A stretch of 64,000 nucleotides of DNA from Aphelocoma coerulescens (taxonomy: Eukaryota; Chordata; Aves; Passeriformes; Corvidae), in the NCBI RefSeq assembly GCF_041296385.1, contig NW_027183804.1, positions 1,736,001 to 1,800,000 of the forward strand, read 5' to 3'. Position 1 is the stretch's first letter. Each line of letters opens with the position of its first letter. Positions 54,572-64,000 of this stretch are shown piece after piece. The translations under genes were made by a program, and so were the position numbers. The notes under the pieces were generated by a model. That model ran no database searches. It was not told where the DNA came from and saw only the letters and a program-made list of their open reading frames with translations.

Positions 54572-55052
54572 GCGCTGGGAGCACGGACATGGAAATCCTG
54601 GGAGCCACTGGGACCACACTGGGGGGTGAATGATCCCCCCCAGCACCTTTCCAGGCCGCCCTGCGACCTGAGAAATGCTCGCTGGGCCTCGGCCTTGGCC
54701 AAGAGCCCCCGGGCTCAGCTGCTCTGAGCTCAGGCGCTGCCGGCTCCCGCAGCCCGCCCAGGGCCGCCCTGCCCGTGCCGGGGCTGTGCTGGAATTCTCT
54801 GCTGCTGCTGAGCCACTCGGGGGGTCTGGCCCAGCAGGAAAGGTGACCCTGAGCCAGGAGCTTTCCTTGGCCGCAGCAAAGCCTCGGCACGGAAAGACCT
54901 TCCCAGCGCTGTGCCCTGGGCCGGGAGGGATTGTGCCACCAGAGCTGTCCCTCCATTTCTTCTGCCAGGCAGCTTTAGCACAGGAAAAGTGGAGAAGCCA
55001 GAGCTGCCTCTCAGCTTTCCACAGCCCTGCAGAGGAATCCTGTGTGGGAAGC
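54572..55052. other. Unique flank, no gene recognised
   Basis: GC-rich sequence up to the provirus. Continuous with 57258 onward before the insertion. No conserved reading frame recognised. Confidence 0.5.
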
Positions 55053-55326
55053 TGTTGCAGCGGGGATACTGCAACACGCATATATCAAACCAGGAGTCCC
55101 GTGAAAAAGAAATAAATATATACGGACGGATTCTTGCTAGATGTTTCAGAGATGTTTATTTCCCCAGCCGCATGGCCGGGCTCTGCTGAGGGACTCTGCC
55201 AGTCGGGCCCGAGCTGCTTTGCCCGCGCAGGGGAACACAAACCAACCAATGGGGAACGAGGCTGAGCAGGGGCAGGGAAACCCCGTGCCTCCCTCAGGGC
55301 TACATGGCAGGGGAGGGACCCCAACA
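55053..55326 (-). repeat. 3' LTR of the cold-shock provirus
   Basis: Minus-strand orientation. AATAAA in the strand of transcription lies in the middle (about 55148-55153). ATTGG boxes lie upstream. It differs from the 5' LTR at three positions. Confidence 0.85.
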
Positions 55327-55543
55327 TCTCACCCGTTTTATTTTAATAAAAGGAGAATGAAGACAATTGGATAAACATAACAGGAACAGTTTCAAAACAA
55401 AACAAGCCACCCTCCTGAGTCTTTAAATGTCCAAACAAATTCTGTGGAACATCTCAGGGCTGACAGAAGGGAGACAGAACTCTCTGGACATGCCTGTGGG
55501 GAAACTGAGGCAGGAGAGGGTTTAATTTCTTTCCTCCCCCTTT

Positions 55544-56872
55544 TCATCCCCCCATCGGCATCGGAAAGGGATTTTTGGGGAAACAATTGGCAAAGGCAGG
55601 GGTTTGTGAGGGAAACCATGGATGAAAAAACGGATTGGGAATAAACTGGGGATAGGGTAAACTTAGGAAAGGGTTCATATTGGGTATAGGGTAAAAGGGG
55701 AAATTAGGCTGTGGGTAGGGAAATTGCTGGAATGGATATTTTTTATAATTTTGTGCATAACGGCTGCCTTTGACGGGAATACCTCCAGGCCCAGTAACAT
55801 TCGCTGCTTGTAAACCCTTCTTTCCTTGCACTATATCAAATTGAACAACTTCCCCATCTCCTACACTTTGCAGGTAATTTTTAGGGTTATTCCTTTTAAT
55901 GGCAGTTCTATGGATGAATAAATCTTCCCCTGTATCATCTCGTGTTATAAATCCATAGTTGTTTTTTACATTGTACCATTTCACAGTTCCTGTGACTTTC
56001 GTTGCTAGAACGTCTCCTATCACTTGCTTGCGTGTCTGTCGTGGCTGCTGGTCCCGCGTGGCCGCCGCCTCGCCGACTCCGACGTCTCGGTCAGGCCCCC
56101 GCGCCGCGGCCGCTCTGCGCTCTCTGCACGGCCCCGCTCCAGCGCCTGTCTGGGCTCTGCACGGCTCCGCTCCGCAAACTCCACGCTGCTTTGAGAGCGG
56201 CCCCGTTTCGGCTCGGCGCTGCACTGCACAGCTTCTCGTGTCGCTGTGGAAACCGCCGCTTCTCCCTGCATAGGGCTCTCTGAGCCGTATGCACAGAGCG
56301 GGCTTCCACGCTGACCTCCGCTTCCTGGCTGCTCGTGGCCCACGGCACCCATGGCGCCTGCGGCATCGCTCCCTCACTCGCGGCCGCGTGGCCGGGGACC
56401 CCGAGACAGGGATGGGGTCCGCAGTAAGGCGCGCGCTCCCGAGGGGGCCGGGCACATCCAGCGCAGGCACCTCCGCTGGCACAGCTGCAGTCATACACTC
56501 CTGGGGTGGCCGCCACGCGGTCTCGGCCACGGGAGAAGTATGATCTTCTGCTTTAGGGGTAATGGGATCATACAGATGCTCCTGAAGAGCGTCACTGATT
56601 ATAAAGGATCCACGGAGAGCTTCTATTGCTAGTCCATCCCTTAGCTTATCACAGATCTCGTTCCAGAAACACTCCTGAGAATATCCAGGAGGTTTGATAT
56701 CAAAAAGTAAGTCTCGAGAAATATAGGGGAACTCTTTGAAAAGCCAGATAAAAAAGTGTTCAAGATCTCCCGGTTCCAATACTTTTTTGTTTTGTTGTTC
56801 AAGGATCCCTTTTACTTCTAGATACATTTTTTTCTGTGGCTCAGAGAGCCCCATTTCCCACGATTCTTCCAT
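55544..56872 (-). CDS. Gag matrix-like / Y-box cold-shock fusion protein (442 aa)
   Basis: I start at the first ATG (56872, [10 protein letters not shown]). Residues 1-105 are helical and Gag matrix-like, with a PPGY late-domain-type motif at 61-64. Residues about 110-285 are Arg/Ala/Pro-rich and encoded by a CpG-rich segment. Residues 288-372 form a cold-shock domain of the Y-box (YBX) type: [17 protein letters not shown] with RNP1-like [14 protein letters not shown] (RNP2), SVGDGE and AANVTGPGG. The tail (376-442) is rich in Phe, Pro and Tyr and lacks the basic/acidic repeats of YBX1. Cellular Y-box genes split this domain over several exons; here it is continuous. Predicted to bind single-stranded nucleic acid, perhaps viral RNA. 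No stop or frameshift. Confidence 0.85.
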   Translation of the reverse strand: MEESWEMGLSEPQKKMYLEVKGILEQQNKKVLEPGDLEHFFIWLFKEFPYISRDLLFDIKPPGYSQECFWNEICDKLRDGLAIEALRGSFIISDALQEHLYDPITPKAEDHTSPVAETAWRPPQECMTAAVPAEVPALDVPGPLGSARLTADPIPVSGSPATRPRVRERCRRRHGCRGPRAARKRRSAWKPALCIRLREPYAGRSGGFHSDTRSCAVQRRAETGPLSKQRGVCGAEPCRAQTGAGAGPCRERRAAAARGPDRDVGVGEAAATRDQQPRQTRKQVIGDVLATKVTGTVKWYNVKNNYGFITRDDTGEDLFIHRTAIKRNNPKNYLQSVGDGEVVQFDIVQGKKGLQAANVTGPGGIPVKGSRYAQNYKKYPFQQFPYPQPNFPFYPIPNMNPFLSLPYPQFIPNPFFHPWFPSQTPAFANCFPKNPFPMPMGG

Positions 56873-56983
56873 AGTCCAGATATGCAATAGCAAAACAAAA
56901 CCAAGAAGAGGAATCCAAAGTTTCCAGGGTTTACTCACACAAATCAGTCACGGGGATCGTTCTGCTCGCAATCTTCCACCATA
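56873..56983 (-). promoter_or_regulatory. Provirus leader with splice donor (56938-56930)
   Basis: Leader from the 5' LTR to the ATG. GTGAGTAAA at 56938-56930 is a strong splice donor. Two bases after the LTR comes TGGTGGAAGATTGCGAGC, in the place of a primer-binding site; I could not assign its tRNA. The hydrophobic frame upstream of the ATG has no ATG and begins at the donor, so I treat it as untranslated. Confidence 0.5.
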
Positions 56984-57257
56984 TGTTGCAGCAGGGATAC
57001 TGCAACACGCATATATCAAACCAGGAGTCCCGTGAAAAAGAAATAAATATATACGGACGGATTCTTGCTAGATGTTTCAGAGATGTTTATTTCCCCAGCC
57101 GCATGGCCGGGCTCTGCTGAGGGACTCTGCCAGTCGGGCCCGAGCTGCTTTGCCCGCGCAGGGGAACACAAACCAACCAATGGGGAACGAGGATGACCAG
57201 GGGCAGGGAAACCCCGTGCCTCCCTCAGGGCTACATGGCAGGGGAGGGACCCCAACA
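56984..57257 (-). repeat. 5' LTR of the cold-shock provirus
   Basis: 274 bases, minus-strand promoter LTR. TGTTGGGG at the start, CAACA at the end. Followed outside by GGAAGC. Confidence 0.88.
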
Positions 57258-58317
57258 GGAAGCAGCCTGGGAACAGGGTTTCTGTGCCAGGGCAGGGGAA
57301 TTCAGAGCCCTTTCCTCCCCCGTGGGCCCAGGCTCTGGCCCTTGCCCTTTGCAATGGCCCTGCAGCTGCCAGAGGGGCCTTTTTGGCTCAGCTGAGAGCA
57401 GTCCTGCTGCAAGGCTGTCCTCGAGCTGCTTGGGCTGCACATGTGCCCAGGGAATGCTCATTGCTTGCAGTCTCAGGCGCTGTGGGTGTGCAGGTGTAAC
57501 TACTGCAGGAGGGAACAGCTCTGCTGGGGGCAGTTCTCTTTTTCTTGGTGGTTTTTCTGTTGAATGAACGTTCCCTGCCAGCTCTGGGCAGAGCTCTGTA
57601 GCTGTATGTGGCACTTGTCTGTGGCACTGTGGCTCAGGAGGTGGCCAAGGGGAGCTTGGCCGAGGTGTGGGCAGAGGAATGGCCATCAGGCCAGGCTGGG
57701 GGGTCAGTGGCCGGTCAGTTGCGTTGCGTGGCCGCGGCTCTGGACGCTTGTGTGGGAGCGTGTGCAGGGCTGGAAGGCTGGGGCTGCCGCCGCTGTGTCG
57801 CAGAGCCGGGAAGGCCGGGGCTGGCCCGGCCCTGGTCCGGCCCCACCAGCTCTGCCAGCTGCCGGCGGGGACACAAAGGGCAGCTCCGAGCTGCGGCCGC
57901 TGCGCTGCGGCCGCACAAACGCAGCGCCCGCAGAGCTCCAGGGCAAGGTGCTGGCCCTGGCTCGGGGCTGGGCCGCGGCCAGCGGCAGAAAATCAACTTG
58001 CAGCTCGGGCCCCGCAGCAGGGAGGAGCAGCAATTGCTGGGGGAGAGAGACTCTTGCCAAGGGCCTGCGGGGCCAGGCCCCAGGGAACGGCTTCCCGCTG
58101 CCCGAGGGCAGGCTGAGATGGGATGTGGGGCAGCAATGGTTCCCTGGCAGGGCGCTCAGGGCCTGGCACAGGCTGGCCCCAGAAGCTGCGGCTGCCCCCG
58201 CATCCCTGCAAGTGTCCCAGGCCGGCTCGGCCATTGGGGCTTCCTGCCCAGGAGGGCTGGGCTGGGCTGGGGCTGCTGAGGGCGGGATGGGCTCTGGCTG
58301 AGCCAGCTGAAGGCTGC
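57258..58317. other. Unique flank, no gene recognised
   Basis: GC-rich sequence with overlapping open frames but no recognisable domain. CpG-dense at 57760-58060, which could be a promoter island; no transcript structure is evident. Confidence 0.4.
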
Positions 58318-58440
58318 GCATGATGAGGCCGGGGGGACCCCGTTGCTGAGTGGGTTCTGGGGTATCCCACATTCCTGAAGGGATGTCAGAGTATGTCCCC
58401 TTCCTGAGGCAGTTTTGGGGTCCCCCCAATGCTTCGGAGG
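58318..58440 (+). repeat. Diverged fragment of the MHC II B upstream region
   Basis: Begins ATGATGAGGCCGGGGGGACC, as at 49493 in the right arm, and keeps the order GGGGTATCC, then GTTTTGGGG. A small, older duplicate outside the inverted repeat. Confidence 0.55.
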
Positions 58441-59072
58441 GGTTCTGAGAGGGGGGCTCTGGTACTTGGAAGGGGGACCTATTGTCAGGGATGTGGGGAG
58501 CCCATTTTGGGAAGGATGCTGCTGTTTCTGGCAATGTTGAGAGGTTCTGAATGGGCTGTGGGGCCCTGGCTGTCATTTTGGGACTTGAGGTGAGCCCATG
58601 GGCACAGCAAGGGCTGAGGAGAAGTTCCAAGCTCCGATTCTGGATGGAGGCATTGAGCGGGGGCCTCCAATAAACTCAATGCCAGCCCCAGTGTGTCGAT
58701 GGCAGCCCCAAATGGCTCGATCCGTCAGCCCCAAGGCCCGGCTGTGGGGAGTCAGGAAGCACAGAAGGGGAATTGGTGTCCAGGAGGGGTGGGCTGGGGT
58801 GGGATGGGATAGGATGGGCACTTGGAGTGAGGCACTCCTGGGAGGAAAAGGAGGAGCTGCTTTTGGGGAGGCTCCTGCTGCTTTTTGACAATTTTGGGGC
58901 CTCTATGGGGATTCTGGGAGGTTGCAGTGAATTTGGGGAAGGTGCCGTAAACCCCCTGCAACTGGAGGGGGCTGAGGTGAAGTCCCCAAATTTTGGGAGG
59001 GTGAGAGGACCCCAACTGGGAGGGGATCCTGCTGCTTTGCACCCCTTCAATGGGGAGAAATGTGGCTTGTGA
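58441..59072. other. No gene recognised
   Basis: G/C-skewed DNA with phrases such as TTTTGGGAGGGTGAGAGGACCCC, similar in style to the arm intron sequence, but no module can be assigned. Confidence 0.4.
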
Positions 59073-59950
59073 GGGAAGGAAGGAAGGAAGGAAGGAAGGA
59101 AGGAAGGAAGGAAGGTGTCGAAACTGATCGTGAGATGATGGGTGTTGAGGGTGTGGGTTCGGTCGGGCCCGGCTGGAGACGGGCGGATGGAGGCGAGAGA
59201 TCTCTATAAGCAGGTCTTTGGAGCATGCAGTTTATTGCAGAGGGCGTGGGTACAGAGGCACTGCTTAGAGCTGCCAGCTGCAGCTCCAAGCAGGCCCAAG
59301 GTGTAAGAGAGGGAGAGAGAGTGAGCGAGAGAGCTAGAGCAAGAGAGTTACTAAGAGAGTTACTAAGAGGAGAAGAGTTAAGAGAGAGGAGTTAAGAGAG
59401 AGGAGTTAAGAGAGGAGTTAAGAGAGCGAGGAGCTTGTTACAATACAATAAATCATCTTCTGTAGTGAATATTCTAATTCTCACTAGCCAATCTAATACA
59501 AGGTACAAATCCTATAGCATTTACATACAGCCTATAAGAGTTCTTACATTACCATAGAGTGTTACATTTTAACTTCTAAAAACTACTCCTTGGACCCCTT
59601 CTGCTGAGCTAGTAGGGTCTGCTCTGACCCTTGGACCTGTCTGCAAGCAGAGGGTATTGTTCAATCAAGAGGGGATTACCTTCAGCCGGCTATACCATTG
59701 TTTTCTAGTTGTTCAGTAACTAAGACATCATATCTCAAAGATGGCCTTCATTTCGATGTCGCTTATAGTTTTCATATTCCCAAAATCTTTTGTTAGGCAA
59801 TCATATTTATAAGGCTTTCCTGTTTCATCTTCCCCAACAGAAGGAAGGAAGGAAGGAAGGAAGGAAGGAAGGAAGGAAGGAAGGAAGGAAGGAAGGAAGG
59901 AAGGAAGGAAGGAAGGAAGGAAGGAAGGAAGGAAGGAAGGAAGGAAGGAA
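59073..59950. repeat. (GGAA)n microsatellite split by an LTR
   Basis: GGAA/GAAG tetramers at 59073-59115 (about 10 units) and 59840-59950 (about 28 units), originally one tract. Confidence 0.95.
59116..59839 (-). mobile_element. Solo LTR inserted in the GGAA repeat
   Basis: 724 bases; minus strand begins TGTTGGGGAAGATG and ends TTTCGACA. AATAAA (about 59231-59236, minus) lies about 115 bases from the end. Flanked by GAAGG on both sides, which fits a 5-bp target duplication but is not decisive inside a tetramer repeat. An internal GAGAGTTAAGA-rich tract lies at 59300-59430. Confidence 0.8.
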
Positions 59951-60886
59951 GTGAAAACAATGTAAATTCTGAATGAAACAACAAAAAAGGTAATTCTTTG
60001 CAGCTTTGCATTCTATAAATTACACAATTCCTTCAGTTGGTGTCTGTGTCTTTGGTGCTGACCCTGCCCACTGGCAAAACAGGGCCCCATCCTGCCTGAG
60101 TGTTACCTGGGAAGACAAAAACCCTGACTCCAAATGTCCCCCCTTCCTCCTTGTTCCCCCCACTTTATACACTGGCCATGATGTCCTGTGGTCTGGGATA
60201 TGCCTGGGGTCAGTTGGGGTCACCTGTCCTGGCTGTGACCCCTGCCAAGCTCCCCCGCACCCCCAGCCCCTCCCCAGCGTGGCCGGACGAGGGGCAGGAA
60301 AGGCCTTGGCTCTGTGCAAGCTCAGCAAGAACAAAACCATCTCTGTGTGAGCAACGCTGTGCTCAGCACAGAGCCAAACACAGCCCCAGAGAAAGGCCTG
60401 GCAAGGAAATTCCCTCTGCCCCAGCCCACAGCAGCACCCCATGGCCACCCACCATCACCACGGCTCCACGGGTTCCTTTCCATGCCCCCAGCCCTGGCCA
60501 CGGGACCTTGGGCTGGTGGCCACGGCAGCCGACTGTGGCCCAGGGCTCCGTGCCCGTGTCCATGGCAGCAGTGGCCGGCCACGGGCCCTGAGTGCAGGTG
60601 AGCGTGCCAATCCCCACGGCAGCGGGGCCGAGCGTTGGTGTCCGTGGCACCAAAGTGAGGAACGGGTCCCTGTGGCCGCTGCCGTGGCACCTGAGGGCAT
60701 CAGCGAGTGTCAGTGCAATTGTAGCTGGCACCAGCCCCGGCACCGCTCTGTCCTGAGGGCTGCCATGGCAGCCGAGGGCAGCCACAGGTCTGCGGGCAAG
60801 TGGCCACGGACCCTGAGTGCAGCAATGGCTCCTGGGGGGGTTTCCAAGGGAACTGGAACTGATGAGGGTTGCCATGGCATCCAACC
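59951..60886. other. No gene; GC-rich degenerate repeats from ~60430
   Basis: 60430-60860 contains loosely repeated TGGCCACGG.AGC phrases. Overlapping open frames on both strands show no domain. Confidence 0.45.
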
Positions 60887-61145
60887 CCTGGGATGTCACA
60901 CAGCCACCCTGGGATGTCACAGCCACTCAGTGATGTCATAGTCTGCTATAGGATGTCAGACCTCTGCCCAGTGATATCACAGCCTTATCTGCGATGTCAC
61001 AGCTCACTCTGTGATGTCACATAGCTCCCCTGTGATGTCAGACCACCGGTGATGTCACAGTCCTCTCTGTGACAGCACACAGCTGCTCTGTGATGTCACA
61101 GCCCACCCTGTGATGTCACACAGCCCCTTTCTGACATCACAGCTG
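60887..61145. repeat. Array of TGATGTCA-like sites, ~13 units
   Basis: Units of about 20 bases, GTGATGTCACAGCC and variants, ending at the ERV LTR. The core TGATGTCA is a CRE/X2-type half-palindrome. Confidence 0.8.
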
Positions 61146-61175
61146 CTCTGTGGGTCTGTGACACAGGCACAGAGG

Positions 61176-61629
61176 TGTTGCCAAAACTTCAGTGAAACAA
61201 AACCTCCTCAGCACCAGCGCAGCACGAAGCAGCAGCATTCTTTATTGGGCCGGATGCACGAGGGGAGAGCCCCTCCCAAAGTCGTGTGTGCCGAGTTCAG
61301 GAATGTTCCTGTTTGCAGACTGTGTTTCACAGACACATTCCCAGATTGTCCCACAAGAAACACACACATGAGAATCATTGCCCCAAAATCACTGCATATT
61401 TCCCCCACCCCTTTGCACATCCCTTCTTCTGCCCTGGGGGTCTCTTTGGGGGTCCCTGGTGGTCGGCGACCCCAAAGCCAGCCCTGACTGCCCGGTGAAC
61501 TGGTGAAAGTTGGCACACCTGGGCTAGTTGCTGCCCACAGAATCAGCCTTGTGCGGTTCCATGGCCAGTGGCTTTTGGAGAAGAAGCATTGTATGAACCC
61601 ACCAGGTGCAAACGGTTTTTCATCTGGCA
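61176..61629 (-). repeat. 3' LTR of the gamma-like ERV
   Basis: Minus strand: TGCCAGATG start after a polypurine tract (AAGGGGGGAGA, about 61630-61645), AATAAAG at about 61236-61241, end ...GGCAACA. The ERV body lies at higher coordinates. Confidence 0.65.
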
Positions 61630-61645
61630 AATCTCCCCCCTTGGA

Positions 61646-63100
61646 GGGTTGTGAAGCTTCTCTTCCCTTCAAGCCTTCGTAAGCCCCACTCTGCTCCTTT
61701 ACTCACATCCCACGAGTTCCTCAGCTGCTTTCACAACCATGTTCTTTACACAGCTCAAAGCAAGTGTCAGAAGCACAAGTATTGCTGTGATCCCAGTTAG
61801 ACTTTGCAAAAGTCAGGCCAACGATCAGTCAGGGAAAATCCAAGTCCTTTAAATATTTTATCCAAACAGTTACTGTCTAACCCTCCCTTTAATTCCCTGC
61901 TGGATGCAGCAGCTGATTTTATCCTCTCTACCCGATCATCCCATCCAGCATCACATTTGGAATGTGCACACAAGTGCTGCTGTTTCAGTTCAAGAATCCA
62001 CACACTCCCTGTCCATGTAACAGCAATGGGGCTAAAGCCAATCTGCTCTGTAAGGTCATTTTAGCTGTGGCTGGCAATTGTTCCTTTATTTCAGCAAACC
62101 CCAAAGGAGCTGCATTCCCTGAAGTTTCCATCTGCAGAGCCCAATGGTGTGTGGCTGGTCTGTTCCTAAAGGCAGATCTCTGTGGAGCAGAGATGGATTC
62201 TAAAATCCATCCCGCTGTAGTTCCTGCACTGGGATGTTTCCAAGTTCCATCCCCTTTAACCTTTCCCCACAGTCGGGTTCCCGGTGGTGACTCCTTGCAC
62301 GAGGGACGGAACGTTAATACCCCCAGTGTCCATGGTGCTCCTGATTCTCCCAGGGGCAAACGTCTGCTCCAAATTCCATCACTTCCCACCCATCCTGGGG
62401 CTCCTAAGGATCTGACCGTGTCCTGCTGACACTCTGTGCCTCTCCAAGGCTCGTTGTTTGTTGGCTGAGCCCAGGTGTCACTGAGAAAGGCAGAATCATT
62501 TCTACAAACACAGCCCAGCCTCAGAGCCTGGGCCACAGCCAGGAGCCGCTGGACCTCAGGATTCCAAACAGCTCAAGTGTCTGTCCCAGGGCAATCCCAC
62601 TTTTCCTTTGTCCTGGGATCCTTTGGCCTTGACCTTGTTCAATCAGGATATTTTATACCCACCTGTCCACCTGTAAGGGGTCCTGTGGGAGGCCTGGGCT
62701 CCCTTCCCAGCCCAGACACCCCTGAACTGGCTGGAAACATTCCCATTGTCCTGTCTGAGGGCGATTCCATACTTCTGGAATTTGACAGCGCCAGGGGGTA
62801 TCAGTGCAATCTGTCAGCTGATCAATATTTCCTGAGGTAATTTCCAGATCTGCTTTGGAAATGTTACAATTCTCAGCAGTATTGTTCTGATGTGCCCATG
62901 GTAAGGAATATTCTCCTTCCATCCCTGTCCAGGTGCCCTGGGTACTATTTCCTTCCCACACGTCTTCCCAGATTTTTGTCAAATTGCTGACTGCAGCTCC
63001 CCACGGAACTGGATTTTCTGCAGAGGTTGGTGTTGGCAAACAAGCTGTTACAGGGGTCACATTCTGTCATCTGCCAACATCTTGCACTGACTTTGAAAAC
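61646..63100 (-). pseudogene. Gamma-like ERV envelope remnant
   Basis: Minus-strand env-like reading in several frames with stops. A TM region near 62010-61960 keeps GVCGFLN, an interrupting stop, then a TCVHIPN segment like the end of a CX6CC motif. SU-like sequence with several potential N-glycosylation sites extends to about 63060. Non-functional. Confidence 0.6.
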
Positions 63101-63213
63101 CGCATTTCCCTTCCCCGAAGTCAGGAACATCATTTCTATTATTATTATAAATACACAATGATTGATCATCTTCATCCAGATCCAATAAATAGTATCCCCT
63201 TAGAAAATCCTAT

Positions 63214-64000
63214 TCAATACCTAAAACAATAGGATTGATGTAAAACCCCAAACTCCACGGTGTCAGACAGTCTTGTTTCTGCTGTGTTTAATGTGTGCTC
63301 GCTGGTTTTACCCACATGTGATGAACCCCGAGTTTGATTCCTTCTACCTTGAGTGCAGGGTAGGTTACCAGGAGGACTTGAGATTGTCCCTTCCACTTTG
63401 GCTGGATTGTTCCAAAATTCCAGGTTCTGATGCACACTGGATCTCCTGGTTGGAAAGGATGTACAGGCGAGTCCAGCCCCAATGATCTGTTGAGAACCAT
63501 GCACCTTTTAAGGCTTACAAGAGTTAGTCCCAGTGCTATTAAATATTCATTTCAGCAAAGCTTCTGAGCCTTCCCTTGTCTTGTTGGTGCCACACGGGAA
63601 AGCTTCTGGCCATCCAGAAAAAGGATCCACCAATACCAAAATGTGCCAGTCCCCCTTCTGCCGGGGCAGTTCTGCAAAATCATTTTGCCAAAATCACCTG
63701 GTGATTCCCACTTAATGAGCCCTGGAGGCAGCCTTCTTCCTTGAACACCAATCCCATCTTTCTCAACAACTGATCTATCATTTTTTGCCATTTTTGTGCT
63801 TACTAGATGCCTTTGTAAACTGGCCACCATATTCTCCATTTCCTAATGTGTTTCCTGATGTTTGAGTTCCGTTCTACATTAATTGTGGAGCTACAATTAC
63901 CTGCCCACATTGGGTTACCAATCACCTGCTGGGATTTTCCGTAGCTGCTGCTGCTGGGGCTGACTGCCTGTCCTGATCACTGGAATCTGGTTTTTGTTGC
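63214..64000 (-). pseudogene. Gamma-like ERV pol remnant (integrase), runs off the window
   Basis: 63500-63290 (minus) reads as the integrase C-terminal domain (HPFQPGDPV, PKWKGQSQVLL, ALKVEGIK). 63840-63550 reads as the catalytic core start (ESPGDFGKM, WYWWILFLDG). 63847-64000 matches 4837-4988 and continues upstream in pol. Several stops and frame changes. Confidence 0.7.

Larger units (their letters stand above)
55053..57257 (-). mobile_element. Complete small provirus carrying a captured Y-box cold-shock gene
   Basis: Two 274-base LTRs (55053-55326, 56984-57257; TGTTG...CAACA) with three differences bracket a 1,657-base interior. The provirus is flanked by GGAAGC on both sides (55047-55052 and 57258-57263), a 6-bp target duplication typical of alpha/beta-type integration. 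The only long ORF is on the minus strand (55544-56872). No pol or env homology is present. It is therefore a non-autonomous retrovirus that presumably moved with proteins from a helper ERV. The 1.1% LTR divergence suggests a recent insertion. Confidence 0.92.

Noticed and set aside
56873..56938. Signal peptide at the start of the cold-shock ORF
   Set aside because: The hydrophobic stretch lies before the first ATG, begins at GTG inside a splice donor and follows an in-frame stop.
57560..58300. Candidate gene with overlapping open frames of 220-308 codons
   Set aside because: Frames are open on both strands because of GC content; no recognisable domain or splice structure.
61797..63060. Functional ERV envelope
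   Set aside because: Reading changes frame repeatedly and the TM disulphide region contains a stop.

Overview
The window looks like songbird (passerine) DNA from an MHC-linked, repeat-rich region. The evidence is remnants of MHC class II B genes, a class I-like promoter with leader exon, two FLOT1-like exons (FLOT1 is MHC-linked in mammals), three paralogous C2H2 zinc-finger genes of the type amplified in songbirds, a bird-type OR14-like olfactory receptor, CR1 LINE fragments and many avian-type ERV LTRs. The species cannot be named from the sequence alone.

Layout. 1-4836: a class II (beta-like) endogenous retrovirus with intact gag and dUTPase-protease, a frameshifted RT, and an internal deletion that fuses RNase H in frame to a gamma-type envelope TM. 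It sits inside an antisense gamma-like ERV pol remnant (4837-5610). 5641-6165: purine microsatellite and a 38-41-bp minisatellite. 6227-18378 and 41799-54571: two arms of a ~12-kb inverted repeat. Each arm carries, in order from its outer end, an MHC II B exon 4-like/3' segment, a zinc-finger gene, an MHC II B leader exon, GC-rich leader modules, a polypurine tract, a second MHC II B exon 4, a class I-like SXY promoter with leader, and an LTR. 18379-41798: a 23.4-kb spacer with LTR-like pieces, CR1, an intact olfactory receptor (25049-25978), a ~187-bp tandem satellite (29400-31130), an older diverged paralogue of the arm (33380-39930) with a third zinc-finger gene, and FLOT1-like exons (40196-40872). 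54572-64000: single-copy flank, a complete small provirus (55053-57257), a solo LTR inside a GGAA microsatellite, an array of TGATGTCA-like sites, and a second antisense gamma-like ERV (LTR, env, pol) that runs off the window.

The most unusual object is the 2.2-kb provirus at 55053-57257. It has two 274-bp LTRs with three differences, a perfect 6-bp target-site duplication (GGAAGC), and one long ORF. The ORF joins a Gag matrix-like N terminus to an intron-less Y-box cold-shock domain and a Phe/Pro/Tyr-rich tail. It reads as a retrovirus that captured a cellular YBX-type cDNA and lost pol and env.

Few ordinary single-copy genes are present. Likely functional coding units are the olfactory receptor, the three zinc-finger genes and the provirus cold-shock ORF. 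The MHC pieces lack the beta-1 and beta-2 (or alpha) exons and look like relics amplified together with the zinc-finger genes. Most long ORFs in the GC-rich parts are by-products of skewed composition and are not annotated.
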